Assembly (NCBI RefSeq): GCF_052857255.1
Contig: NC_135498.1
Span: forward strand, 115,697,134 to 115,761,133
Direction of reading: 5' to 3'
Origin: Amblyomma americanum
Taxonomy: Eukaryota; Arthropoda; Arachnida; Ixodida; Ixodidae
Length of the DNA: 64,000 nt
Part shown: positions 10,955-22,404 of the stretch, in pieces
Numbering within the stretch: the first letter of the stretch is position 1
Layout of the letters: every line of letters starts with the position of its first letter
Translations under genes and position numbers: made by a program
Notes under the pieces: generated by a model
What the model was told of the DNA's origin: nothing
What the model saw: only the letters and a program-made list of their open reading frames with translations
The model's database searches: none

Positions 10955-11861
10955 ATTTTCAAGGGCCCAAAGGTCAAAATCCACATCCAGCAAGTCGCTG
11001 CACCCTGGTTTTTTAAGCCACGCCCACTACCCTTTGCTCTCAAGGATGAGGTGTCACAAGCCCTTCAGCGCCTACAGAGGAAAGGCATCCTGGAGCCAGT
11101 TGCTTTTTCGGCATGGGCTGCACCAATTGCACCAGTGGCTAAGAAGGATGGACGCGTCAGATTTATGGAGATTTCAAGGTTACCATTAATCCAGTCGCTG
11201 TGGTGGAAAACTACCCGATTCCAAGAATTGAGGACTTGTGGGCCATGCTGTCAGGAGGTGAAAGTTCACCAAGCTGGATTTGAGGGACGCCTACCAGCAA
11301 ATGGTCATTGAGGAAGCTTCCAGAAAGTATGTCAATTTCCACACACATGAGATTATTCCAGTACACACGTCTTCCTTTTGGTGTGTCATCGGCACCAGCC
11401 TTGTTCCAAAGGGAGATGGAGAACCTTTTCCGGGGCTGCCACATGTCGAAGTATATTTTGATGGCATCCTTATCACTGGCTCGAATGATGCAGAGCAACT
11501 TCGAAACCTCAATGATATCATGTCTCGACTCCGTGATGTTGGGCTTAAGTGGAAGTTCGACGAGTGCAATTTTTTCATCGAGCAAGCTGAATACCTCGGA
11601 CACATCATAAGCAAACAAGGGCTGTCTCTAAGTTTGAGCAAGGTATCTGCCATCCTTCATGCACCTGCACCCTGTGACGTCAAGGAACTCCAAAGTTTTT
11701 TGGGACTTGTGAACTTGTACAGGCATTTTCTGCAAAAAATTTCCATACGCCTCCGTCCTCTGCATTTGCTTCTCATAAACGAGAAGAAATGGGTGTGGGA
11801 AAAAGAGCAAGAAAACGCATTCAGTGCAGTGAAGCAGTTAATAGCGTCAGCACCAGTCTAA
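10955..11861 (+). pseudogene. Reverse transcriptase and connection of G1
   Basis: Segments in three frames give the gypsy RT: FFKPRPLPFALKDEV with GILEPV (about 11,010-11,100), PIAPVAKKDGRVRF, NPVAVVENYPIPRIEDLWAM, then KLDLRDAYQQM (motif A, about 11,270-11,300), PFGVSSAPALFQREME (motif B) and VEVYFDGILITGSN (about 11,450-11,490). The last should be Y-L-D-D in an active enzyme; here the box is Y-F-D-G, so one catalytic Asp is lost. ELQSFLGLVNLYRHFL marks the end of the RT domain. A TAA at 11,859 interrupts the frame. Confidence 0.85.
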
Positions 11862-12436
11862 GTGAATTTCGACCCAGAAAAGCCATTTTGTCTCAGCTCT
11901 GATGCCTCTCCGTATGGGATTGGCACAGTTTTGGCACACCGAGAATCTGATGGTCGAGAACTGTCCATTACTTTTGCCTCCATATGTTTGTCTCGTGCAG
12001 AGTAAAACTATAGCCAACTTGACAAAGAGGCAGTAGCCTTCGTATTTCGAGTTGAAAAATTCATCAGTACTTGTGGGGAATTTCTTTCGCTGCTTATACG
12101 GATCATAATCCATTACTGGGATTACTGAATGATGACAAGCCCGTTCCAGCGCAGGCATCGCCAAGACTAGTCAGGTGTGGATTGAAACTTCCTGCATACA
12201 AGTACAAGCTTGTGTACAAGCCTGGTCTGGACATAGGTCATGCAGATGCCCTCAGTATGTTGCCGTTGCCAGGAAACAACATGGATCCGCCCACACCTGC
12301 TGAAACGCTCATGCTTGAACAAACATATCGAGGATTGCTGTCACCTGCCATTGTGGCACAAGCTACAAAAAATGATCCACTCTTGAGCCATGTAGCTCTC
12401 ACTGTCCTGCGAGGGGAAGGACTTCCAGCAGGATGA
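11862..12436 (+). pseudogene. RNase H of G1
   Basis: CLSSDASPYGIGTVLAHRE (about 11,890-11,945) carries the first RNase H Asp. A stop follows around 12,003, then SQLDKEAVAFVFRVEKF and, after a frame break, AAYTDHNPLLGLLN (about 12,088-12,130). The tether sequence YKPGLDIGHADALS precedes the integrase. Same order as in element G3 but with stops at about 12,003 and several frame changes. Confidence 0.8.
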
Positions 12437-12579
12437 GAACGAAATTCATTCACAGCAAGGAGCAGCGAACTCAGCCTCAATGAAGGTTGCTTGCTGTGGG
12501 GTTCCAGAGTTGTTATCTTGAAATCCTGGCATTGAGAAAAGTAAGAAAATTGCCAGAAGTCACGTCTAGTGGCCAGGAA

Positions 12580-13330
12580 TTGATGGCGACATTGCTAAGA
12601 GCGTGAAGAGCTGTGCTACCTGCCAAGTTTACCTGCGTGCACCGCAACGCATTCAGCATACGCCATGGCCATTTATTCAGAGGCCCGCGTCAAGGCTTCG
12701 CGTAGACTTTGGGGGCCCATTCATAGCTCATACTATCCTGGTCATTGTTGACGCCTACTCAAAATGGGTCGAAGTTTTCCCAGTCACATCAGCGTCAGCG
12801 GATGTTGTTACCAATTCATTCCGAACAGCATTTGCACAGCATGGACTGCCAGACCTCATCGTGTCCAATAATGGACCTGCCTTTGCAAGTTAGCAATATT
12901 AGGAATTCTTGACACGTAATGGAATGCGTCGCATGCTTGTATCTCCCTACCATCCAGCTTCGAATGGTGCGGCAGAGCGCGTCATACAGACTGTGAAGAC
13001 CAAGATCAAAAAGAACGGACCTGGATAATTTCAAACCCAGATTTCGCGGTTCCTGTTTCATTACAGAACCACACCACATGAAGTCACAGGCATAGATAGC
13101 ACCGTGTGAAAATGTTCAAGACACCTTTGGATGTTCTTCGCCCAAGTCTGCATACTTCAGTGCTGCTGAAACAGCTCAGACAGAAGCTGCAGGTCGATAA
13201 AGGGCGCCGTTCTTCTCCATTGCCAAACGTGGGAGACCACGTATTCGCAACCAACTTTTTGCAGGGGCAACCGTGGGTACCTTCACGTGTTGCAAGCACC
13301 ACAGATCAGTCAGCAGCTACAGTCTCTCAG
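12580..13330 (+). pseudogene. Integrase and GPY/F-like tail of G1
   Basis: CATCQVYLRAPQ is the end of the H2C2 zinc-binding domain. RLRVDFGGPF gives the first catalytic Asp and VDAYSKWVEVFPVTSA the adjacent strand. LPDLIVSNNGPAFAS (about 12,845-12,890) has Asn where SDNG supplies the second catalytic Asp, so the active site is mutated. In another frame, SPYHPASNGAAERVIQTVK (about 12,945-13,000) gives the catalytic Glu. 13,106-13,333 holds LRQKLQVDKGRR and VGDHVFATNFLQGQPW, the C-terminal GPY/F-type region. At least four stops break the frame. Confidence 0.85.
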
Positions 13331-13602
13331 TGACGGTACTGTCTGGCATAGACACGGAGGCCACCTTCGCCCTCAATCCGAAGAAATCTCCGAGCGAACC
13401 GCTGGGACTCCTGTGACACAAAACGCTTGCAGCCATCCAGCAACGGTGCCTGACACCGACCTAGCTGTTTCTGCAGACTCTGAGCCAGCCTTGAGCGCGT
13501 GACTAGTGACACAGAAGAGACAACTATGAATGTTACTAGTGTTATGAACGGGATGCACACCAGCCGAAGACGATTAAAGCGAAGATTGCATCAACAGGGA
13601 TG

Positions 13603-14150
13603 ACCACGCGGTAGCGGCAATTTCGACAAGTCGTTTGACCCCTCGTTGACCCCACGAAAAAAAGGGTGTCTCTGGGAATCCACCTGCGGGATCTTTCCCA
13701 CGCTCTTCACGAGGGAGGGAAATGACCTTCCCTTTGTCTGGTTCGCCGCGAGACGCTACCGACAACGGACAAGACGACGGAGGCAAGAGGAGAACGGCGC
13801 CTTCCTTTATTTAACCGCGTATGACGAGAGCCGTCCCGACCGGAGAGAGAGCCCGCCAAGGTTGTAGCAATTGGCCACCACGTGGTGAGAGTGCGGAACA
13901 GGCGACCTGAGTGAGAACGAATGCTCTAGGCCTTGGTGACAAGGCTCAACCAGTCGCTCGACGATATGAACTTTTATTTGTGACTGTTTGCTCTTTCCTT
14001 TCGTAACATATGTGAATAAGTTTCTTCAAACTGCCAGTAAACCTGTTTGTGTTTTCGTTCTCAAATGTCAGCTTCCATCCTTCCCCATCCCTTCTCTGGC
14101 CAAACAACGCTACCCTGCATCACAACAGCCGGTCATGCTACCTGGCCCGT
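13603..14150 (+). repeat. 3' LTR of G1 family
   Basis: The LTR appears to begin with TGACC shortly after the last coding codons and to end near AACGCTACCCTGCATCACAACA (about 14,108-14,129). The minus-strand block at 24.3-25.0 kb matches it in order: GCGGCAATTTCGAC, GAATGACCTTCCC, ATTGGCCACC, a GACAAGGCTCA block, CTGTTTGCTCTTTC and TGCCAGTAAACC. A CTTTATTTAACC stretch at 13,805-13,816 may be the TATA region. After the LTR, two copies of an AACTGGT..CC..CGGTG phrase (14,152 and 14,190) resemble the primer-binding leader that normally follows a 5' LTR. The exact edges are uncertain. Confidence 0.65.
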
Positions 14151-14259
14151 AACAACTGGTACCATCGGTGGGAGAGAAGCGAGTTATAAGAACTGGTTGC
14201 CAGCGGTGAGATGCCGTGCTATCCGAGTTATGACACTATTGACTACGCTAGTAGTAACG

Positions 14260-17200
14260 CTATATCGATATCGAGAAGACATTTTTAAGAGGCATAGCAT
14301 AGCTTGTGCTAAACAACAAAGGAACTTCATTCTAGTCGTCTTAAACCATTATTAGGCAAACTTTTATAGCTCCTATAACGAAAGTACTTTAACAACAAGT
14401 TTGCTGTATATTCTAATGCATTGAGTGCCTTTTCTTGTTTTGAATTCCAATTCTACATTTATAAATGCGTTAACAATATAAAATTCATACCTTTGCAATA
14501 GGCTTCTTTAACTCAGCTGTCACTGTTGACTTACATAACATAAATGCCGGGTTAAAATTTGAGGCTGTAGTAGCATTCACTACCATCTAACAGGAAATAA
14601 GAGCTGCCGTTTTTATTTTTCTGTTATAAAAGCATTTGCTTCATTTTTTGGTGTTCTAAGTGAAAACTCAACAGCTCTAGAAAAACACTTGAGGTTCTGT
14701 GCCTTGGACAAATAATGTGCTAGTGCAGTCATGGAATCTGAAAAATTTCAGTGTTTAATTGCCATAACCAGAGTCGTGCGTTGCTACACTGCATTCTTCA
14801 TCTAGAAAAGAAAGCAGTGACATAAGTGATAAGCATCACTAATAGTAATTTAAATCCGATGTAACATTGCTACTGAAGTATTACGTTCTTCCGAGGGGTC
14901 CACGGAGGCAGCTAAAAGAAAAAAAATGGCGGTGGTTTAGCTCTCGTTAAACCTGGGGTGACGCGATAGCTACAGTTGGCCGAGTGGAACTTACTCAGTC
15001 GAATACAAAGTCAGTCTTTCGTCGCTCCGTTTCGCTGAGCCTTCCTTCTTCATCTTCGTCCCACTTAACACGACGCATGTGCACAGCTATTCAGCTATTG
15101 CTGCTCTGTTTCGCCGGCTCGCCGCGCCGCCGGCAGCAGCAGCTGCTCCGCACAACGTGGCTGGTCACGTGACCAACGACGTGGTGGTGGCGCCGCTGCC
15201 ACCGTCACTTGCCACGCTGAAGGTTCGAAATGCTACCGTAATGTAGCTATCGCTAGAAAAACATTCATCAGTCACCTGGCTTTTTGATCAAGGAAACTGC
15301 TTACATTGACTTGCTGACGTTCCAAGAAAACTGAGGTGGTAGTGGTGGCTGAGAAAGGCTCATGCTGGCATCTGTAATAAAAAGGGTTATAAGTATTGCA
15401 GCTGTTTGCTCAAAAGTGCTTGCATTTGCATGCTGATGTCCTAGGAAACCTTTGCACTGGCTTTGGTGGCTGAGAGAAGTCAGCATAGCGAACTGGTTTA
15501 TAAATTCTCCGTTTCCTACTTTCATCATTAGATTCCAGGTCAGATGTGTACTCTACCAGGCCGAGCTTTCTCTGACAGTCTTTATATTTGTCTAATCAAA
15601 ATACAGAATGGGGTGCTATTTCATCGGCAAATTGTCTGCTTGCATCCAGAGGCTGGATTTCTCGGTTTGTATTTCTTGAAGATTTGACAGAATCATTTAG
15701 GTGTTTATATAATCAATTTTCACTCTTTTTTCCTTCCGGAAATAATTTACATGCATGGATTGCCTTTTTTTCGGCAATATAACATGATATATTACTGTGA
15801 AAATGTGAGTTGACATATCTGCACTCGGGTGTTGAGCCGGAGTGTGGATATCCTACATGTTGAGATGGGACCTCCGCAGATTGTATGGCAGTCAGAACAT
15901 GCCACTTTATAGTGACCACTATGCACTATTTCGAGCGTCCTTGGACTGAATAGCACTGAATTCGTAAATAATGTTCGGATACGACTTCGAGCCTCAAAGC
16001 CTGCAAAGGTGTTTAAGGGAGCAAAATGTATAACCTTGTACTTTACCAAACAGCATGAAGTCTCACTGTGCTTCTTGCTTCCATACGTTATTCCTATCCT
16101 TTGACATAATATAAACTATTGCCTGATAGCCACTTAGCTCCCGTGTGCACATGAATGCTAACCCTTTTTTATTAAAATCAAAGAAAAATTTCAATTAAGC
16201 ATACTTTAATGCTTTTTCGATTTAATATAAGAAGCCGAACCCCACCTTGTAGCACTTGAAAGATTATGAATCTTACCGTATGTTCCCTTTACCGCAACCC
16301 ACAATGTCTCCTAGTCTGAACCTGATTCCTGGCACTTCTTTATAAGTGCCACCTTATTCCCTGGGCCGGGGGTGTCCGAAACCACCTCCTAGCTACAACC
16401 CACGTTTCTGGGACAAGCTCGACAGTTCCTTCGTCAATGAAGTCAACGATGCAGTACCTGATCTATAATATCACTTCATGTAGTCACCTGTAGTGCACAA
16501 AAGCACGAACAGAGGGAACAAATACTGAACAAAACGTCACATTACAAAAAGCATATGGACATGGCCTTCAACACTACAGATTTTGCAGAAATCAGGGCAA
16601 AGCATAAATAGTGGGAAGCGAAAATTCTGCTGGACAGCACCAAACATCTGAGCTGGCCTAAGCACATAGGTATGTACTGCCAGTCAAGTAAAATATAAAT
16701 TAAACCTTAGTTCAGGGACACTGAAGTCTTTTAGATTTTAATTTTCACTTAAATTATAGAAGACCGCTGCCTGAAAGTGTTAATAGACTGCCTGTGTTTC
16801 TTTGCCAGCAGCTAGTATTTGTGCACCCTTATATTAAAGCTGAATTTATCCTGCTGACATTTATGTGGTGTTGGCAGCACACAGGGATACATGCTATTGT
16901 ACGGAGATTAACTCAGATGAACACAGCACATTGCTTAAGCATAAAACATTACATGACAGACATCTGAACTCTGTATTGGTCGACAATCCTCAGAAATTAT
17001 ATATTTTTGAGATTTATATATCCCAGAGTTTATTATTTGCATCAAGTACAATCTTAAGCTCATTTTAGTGACGCCGGCGGACAGGATCTAGGCTGGCCGG
17101 CTGGCCACCCAAGTAGGACTGAAATATTACCTAATGTTACATTTTTTATGGTCAATTGTTATTTAATGTGTTCAATGTCTTTTTTACAATGGTTATGGTT

Positions 17201-19905
17201 ATGTTACATATAAACGTTAAATAACCTTTACCGAACAACATAAAGGTAACATTCTCGAAAATGGTGAAGGAGCCCTGCACAAGCATGCAGTGCCTGCCAA
17301 TTGTGCTGGCACACAACTTGCAACGTTTTGCGAGAACCAGCAATGAGGACGGCACTTCAGTGCTACTATAGAGCACAACATGCAACTCGTATTCACTCAC
17401 CCCAAAAAGATACCATAAAGTCAAGCTTATATACCAATTACTGAGGGATGGCTCATGAATGATAGTGGGGAATGGGTAAATAACCAAAGGTTTCTGAAAA
17501 TATAATGGGGCTGTGCATGCATGCATTCTTTGGCGAGCACTATATAAGAGGTGTGGTTGCAAAGAAAACATCTTTACTGTAAAAACAGTAGAAAAGCTCT
17601 GGATATCAGTGCGCCGAAATGCATTTGTAATGTTGTTGTATAGCTATGACTCTAACATTATAACAACGTTTCGAAGATTATATTAAAACAATGTATTGTT
17701 TAGAGCGTTAAACTAGCGTTTTCTATATAACACACAATGTTATATGTTAATATCGAACGGTAATGTAACATTACAATGGAACATGTTACATTACTGCAAC
17801 TTAAGATTTTGTAACACTATTCTGATTGTCAATGCTACCAGGGCAGCAGCAGGCTTGGTTAAAGCTTGGTACTTTACGTTCGTACCAGGAAAGACAAAAG
17901 AGCCATGCCATCAGAAAGGCTCCCTGCTATATTTTCGGCAACAACAAAGCCTGCGGGCACGCCGGGCAACGAAGTGCGCTGTTCCCTTGCTTCCCTGGTC
18001 GTCGCTAAGCCTAGCTGGGTTCACATCGATGCTGCAGCTGAGGGCGCTTCGGAACTGACCAGCATGCCACCTCTTTACTGGGAACTCTTCCCAAAATAAA
18101 ATAAAAATATACTCGATATCCGCGACGCCTTCAGCAGCGGATCTGGCAGACACCAGGCGAGCCACATCGACCAATAGCAGCAAAGTGGCAGTGGGATGAA
18201 ATTTGCTTCTACCGCAGTTATCACTTCTCCGAGCAACTCGGTATTGGCCAACGATCCTCAATAATGATAAATTTTAGAGCGCAGCTCTTATGCGCCCGTT
18301 CGTGGGTTCAGCCGCGTCGCCGTCGGTGTAACCGAGCGCGAGGCGGTTGTGCGGCGCGAAGGAAAGTACCGCCGCTCGCTCATAGATGGCACCAGAGTGG
18401 TGCGCGGCTAGGGGAGGGAAGGATTGACTGCGGCGGCGCGCGCACCCACGCTCTGCTTCCCCTTTGCTTCTTCGCAGTCGCGCCACGCTCTGCTCCTTTG
18501 GCGGGTGGTACTATGAAATATGTTGCAGGCGAGAGATTGTCCGCGTCGGCCACGCCACTCGCAACGTTGTCTTCCTAGTATAAACCGTCTGCTTATGAAC
18601 CATGCAATGCAGCAGGAGGTTGAACATATCTCCATTTCTCCGTGCACAAAGTCACCTTCATGACAAAGACTGGGAGAGGAATGGCACTTGAAGAAAAATG
18701 TCCGTGGAAAATAATGTGCTTTCCAGCCGTGCGTATACACTCGCATCTCTCGAATTCTTTAGCTCAATATATCGCAAAATCAAAACACCTACCGAGCTGC
18801 GCTGAAATTTCGCATTAGGGAGTATCGTAATCACCCTTATAATTTTTGACTTTCACCTATATTAGGTGTTTTTATGGATGTAAACAATACTAGCGCACTT
18901 TTTCGATCCCAGCGGCTGGCATTCAGACTGGCAGGCAGTACTGAGAAGCGCACCCTACGTTTCAATGACTCTAGAGCTCTCCGCGCTCGCACTGGGCGCA
19001 ACGCGGCACACGTGGTTCGTCGTTGATATCTGCCTGGTTGGGCGAGCTGCGACCGGTCGTTGCGGTGCCGTTCGCAATGGCGCCTCGTAGTGAATCGCAC
19101 TCGCTGTCCCAGCTGCCGCGGCTCTGTCGCGTCGTTTGTGCCTGAAAAATTCCGGGAGCACCAGCGGCAGAGGCCTCGAGCTGTTCCGTCAACCCGCAGA
19201 ACCGGCACTCCCCCTCTAGCCGCGTGAGCCTGCCGATAAGCGGGAGCTAACAGATAATGCGGTCGCCTTTTACTCTTAACGTGAAGCTTAAGTGTCCTCC
19301 AAGTTTTTACGGAAGCAGCTGTTTGTAGAGACGATGTAGAGCACACTTTTCTTGGTCGGAGTTGTCACATGAACAGTTCAGCGTGCAGAAGCTGGCGGAA
19401 CGCTTGATGCGAGTTCGAATTTATGAAAGAAATTATGGAAATCACCAATCACTCAACAACTGTTAGAGTTAAAAAAAACAGAATGCGTTTATTCCATCTT
19501 GTAATTATTTTAGTTCCATTGCTCGCATGATCAATGCGTTTGGTCGCAGTCTCATGCCATCAGTCACAGGACCGTAATCGTGGCGTCGGAACGCCTTATA
19601 ATGTGTCTCGATTTTTTCTTCTGTCGCCTTTCGGCTCAGACATTTGGCTGGCCTCCGCTGACGATTTACCGCCGGCAGCTTTTTTTTCACACATGATGGA
19701 GGGACCACAAGGACGACTGCAAACTAGAAACAGATTTTATATTGCAGGAAGCATATGTGCTGTACGCGGTGGCTGTCCGCGCGCCACTAGGCGAGTTAGG
19801 CATTCGCCGCAACACAATACCTCGCACCAGAGGCACCGCTATAGGGGTCGGATACAGTTCAAGTCTGCAGTGAAGCCCCACCTAAATTCATAATCTCTAC
19901 ACACC
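14260..19905. other. Largely unassigned interval
   Basis: No ORF here shows a recognisable domain or a convincing splice context. 14.3-14.9 kb and 15.5-18.2 kb are AT-rich. 15.0-15.2 kb and 18.26-19.25 kb are GC-rich islands; the longest minus-strand frame in the second (18,837-19,346, 169 codons) is Arg/Ala-rich and looks like a by-product of base composition. About 15,299-15,510 contains two imperfect copies of a roughly 119-bp unit. 17,131-17,795 is flanked by TAATGTTACATT-like inverted ends and could be a MITE, but the evidence is slight. Confidence 0.4.
15162..15175. promoter_or_regulatory. 14-bp palindrome with E-box core
   Basis: TGGTCACGTGACCA is a perfect palindrome containing CACGTG, the core bound by bHLH-type factors. 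It lies in a GC-rich block (about 15,090-15,215). Whether it is functional or simply part of a dispersed repeat cannot be told from the sequence. Confidence 0.35.
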
Positions 19906-19907
19906 TG

Positions 19908-20205
19908 CTGCATTGGCTCAGTGGTTAGGCGTTTGACTACTGAGCCGGAGTACCCGGGTTCGAAACCGACCGCGGCGGCCACGTTTCGATGAAGGCGAAA
20001 CGCAAAAAGGCACCCATGTGCTGTGCGATGTCAGTACACGGTTAAGGATCCTCAGATTGTCAAAATTATTCCAAAGCCCTCCACTTCTTCCTGTCTTCTT
20101 TCACTTCCTCCTTTATCTCTTTCTTATGGCGCGGTTCGGGTGTCTACCGAGACACGTGAGACAGTTACTGCGCCATCTCTTTTCCTCAAAAACCAATTTT
20201 AATTG
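19908..20205 (+). repeat. tRNA-derived SINE
   Basis: The head holds an A-box-like TGGCTCAGTGGTTAGG (19,914-19,929) and a B-box GGGTTCGAAACC. The body follows with GGCGAAACGC, GTGCTGTGCGATGTCAGTAC, a pyrimidine-rich stretch and GCGCGGTTCGGGTGTC, ending in AAAACCAATTTTAATT. The same body recurs at 34.9, 60.3, 60.6 and 60.9 kb. It is transcribed by RNA polymerase III from the internal boxes in this class. The wording matches tRNA-derived SINEs I associate with hard ticks (the Ruka-type group), but I cannot confirm the family. Confidence 0.85.
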
Positions 20206-21048
20206 TCAACACACAACTTTCACGACCGAAAAGCAGTATGTTTTTTAAACATTTCTTGGCACCTAAACGAGAAGCTAATCGATGACTAAATAGTAAGCAA
20301 GAATGTTGATGCCTCTTGGTGCTTTCATGCAGTCAAACATTAGGTGTTTTCGTTTGCTGTTGTGATTGGTCCGCAGAGTAATAGAGGCCACCGGAGATGA
20401 CTGTTACCAAACTCCTGTCTTCTTCTTTTTTTATGTGTCTAGCATAGATGCTGAACTTGCTGATTCTGTCCAGTGAGGATGGACACTTAAAAAAAAACAC
20501 CCTAGTGAAGAAGCAAACCATCAATCGGAAACGAGAACCGAATGCGGCCGTGGTTTGCAACCGGAGCACTGGCGGACAGTCCGAATTACATTCTCCAAAC
20601 GGATGCGGTGCGTGCGATAGCAGTTTTAATGAGCACCCTTCATCACTGACACAGCTGTTGTGGGGACGCCTATATTAATGAAATCGCTAGGACATCCGCA
20701 TGTTCGTTTAAAAGAGCGCTCAGGACTGAGAAGCCCAAGATGCCAGGGCACAGTTGTAAATAGGTAGCATAAAACGCAGATATTCCATGTCACCCATATC
20801 AACCAGTGAAGCTTCCTGTACCCGTGTATTGCTCGGTTAGAAGTTTTGCACAACGTTTAACAGCGTAATGCTGTTCATGCGTAAAAGAAAACCGAGGTAG
20901 GATACACTGAGAGTGATCACATGCCAAGGACACTTTTTTAAACAATATTTGCACGGAGTCCCAAGGAAGCGCGCCCGAATTCCGCAAGAAGAATAATCGA
21001 GATTTCCAACGCTAAATCCGTCTATGATGTTAATAGCACGCTTGTCCG
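20206..21048. other. Unassigned interval left of G2
   Basis: No recognisable coding, RNA or repeat feature. The open frames here (60-78 codons, both strands) show no domain. Confidence 0.4.
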
Positions 21049-21053
21049 ATTAT

Positions 21054-21340
21054 TGTCAGATCAGGAAGACAGACGCTCGTGGCATGGTGACCAACGAATG
21101 ATCCCTTTTAATATTCTGTCGCGCAGTATATACATATTAGAATGGGCAGAGAAAAAGGAAGAAAAATAATGTTCCCCAGCCCGCACCGCCTAAGGCACAA
21201 CGGGCTAAAGCGCAGAATATACAGCCAGAATGGACACATGACTTGTTAGAACTGCGTGAAGGAAATGAAGGCATAGCGCATATCTTAGCGCGTATAATTG
21301 GGATGGCCGCGCGCACGGTGCGCGTCAGAATGACGTCACA
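21054..21340 (-). repeat. 3' LTR of G2 (287 bp)
   Basis: On the plus strand it begins TGTCAG and ends GACGTCACA, so it has the canonical TG...CA ends in either reading. It matches 23,749-24,078 along its length but lacks about 60 bp present there and carries about 30 bp absent there (CCTAAGGCACAACGGGC region). On the minus strand the purine-rich ACAGGGAAAGA (21,341-21,351) directly precedes it, as expected for a polypurine tract. Confidence 0.85.
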
Positions 21341-21399
21341 TCTTTCCCTGTTTTACAAGCACTGTGTGCGCACACAAAGAAGCGAAAAAAAATACACAC

Positions 21400-22400
21400 G
21401 CCACCATTCAGTCATCGATACCGAGTGTTTCCGGCGTTCGTACGATGCGCCCATATTACGTCGTTCTTTGCACTGGTCTTGAAGTTGCATTTTCAGGTGC
21501 GCTCGCTTGGGTGTTGTCGGATGACTGCTCCAACACGATGGTCTTGGCAAGCGGATCAGCAGTTTTTGTCATCGCGTCGTTGGCGGTTGTTTCTGGTGGC
21601 TGGCTGCTTTCTTCACGCTGGTCGACCTGCGCGGGGCTGGTGGGTTTTTCAGGGAGCAACACCAGATGACGTCTGTTTCGGCGTACGGCTCCCCAGGTAG
21701 GACCTTGGTGCCGAAGGACTGCGCCCCGGGCGCACCTGTCTCGAAAATACACCTGGTTACCTGCACACAAAAGTAGGTCTAGCAGCATGACGTCTGTCAA
21801 AATACAGCTTTTGTTTCTGCCGGCACTTTTCGTCTTACTTTTTCCAAAAAGCGCTTACTACTAGAGACTTTCGCGCGGATGGCATGCATGACACTCTTGA
21901 GCGTAAGCGACGGCTCATTAGCAGCTGATCTGGACTATAGCCGGTTGGCCTCAGAAAACTCCTATTGTTTAGTAAGGCAATGTAGGGTTTTTGCGCTTTC
22001 TTCAGCAGCCTTTTGAGAGTCCCTAACATGCGCTCAGCTTCCCCGGTAGCCTGTGGGTAACGAGGGCTCCTTGTAACATGCTTGAAGCCGTAGAGTCTTG
22101 CAAACTCAATGAAAGCAAATGAGATGAACAGCGGATCATTGTCTGATATCACTGTTAGCGGGATCCCGTGCCTGGCGAAGATACTTCTCAGATGCTGGAT
22201 AACCACCTCTGACTATGTTCCTCGATCCAGCAGGGTCAGCTCAGGATGCCTGGAGTGATACTCAACAATAGCAAGATAGACAGCTCCTTTCATCTGGAAT
22301 AAATCTACTCCGAATTTTTCCCATGGAGGTTACGTTGTTTCAGAGCGGATAATCGGTTCGCAAGATTGGATGCGCTCTTGCGCACAGGTTTGGCAGGTCT
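21400..22400 (-). pseudogene. Integrase and C-terminal region of G2
   Basis: Minus strand. CQTCAQERIQS ends the zinc-binding domain (about 22,390), WEKFGVDLF follows with the first catalytic Asp, LTVISDNDPLF with the second (about 22,150), and YPQATGEAERMLGTLKRLLK with the catalytic Glu (about 22,030). GYSPDQLLMSRRLRS closes the core. In another frame QVYFRDRCARGAV and WGAVRRNRRHLVLL (21,650-21,770) form the GPY/F-like tail, and a Pro/Thr/Ser-rich end reaches about 21,456. All three integrase catalytic residues are kept, but stops at about 22,340 and 22,215 and a frameshift near 21,830 break the protein. Confidence 0.85.
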
Positions 22401-22404
22401 TCCG

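Larger units (their letters stand above)
10655..14155 (+). mobile_element. Ty3/gypsy retrotransposon G1, 5'-truncated, with 3' LTR
   Basis: Protease tail, reverse transcriptase, RNase H, integrase and a C-terminal GPY/F-like region follow in the gypsy order, then an LTR. The 5' LTR, gag and the start of the protease are missing: homology begins at about 10,655, right after LINE A2. The coding region is broken by several stops and frameshifts and by altered catalytic residues. The 3' LTR (about 13,603-14,150) is recognisable because a related copy exists on the minus strand at 24.3-25.0 kb. Confidence 0.85.

Noticed and set aside
18837..19346. 169-codon minus-strand frame as a possible gene
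   Set aside because: Arg/Ala-rich composition follows from the GC-rich island; no domain, no splice signals and overlapping open frames on all sides.
19505..19708. Minus-strand Lys-rich frame as a transposase N-terminus
   Set aside because: A MCEKKAAGGKSSAEASQMSE stretch nearby looks suggestive, but no helix-turn-helix or catalytic motif follows in any frame.
19908..19985. A functional tRNA gene
   Set aside because: A- and B-box are present, but the acceptor stem does not close and a SINE body follows; the same head recurs at several sites.
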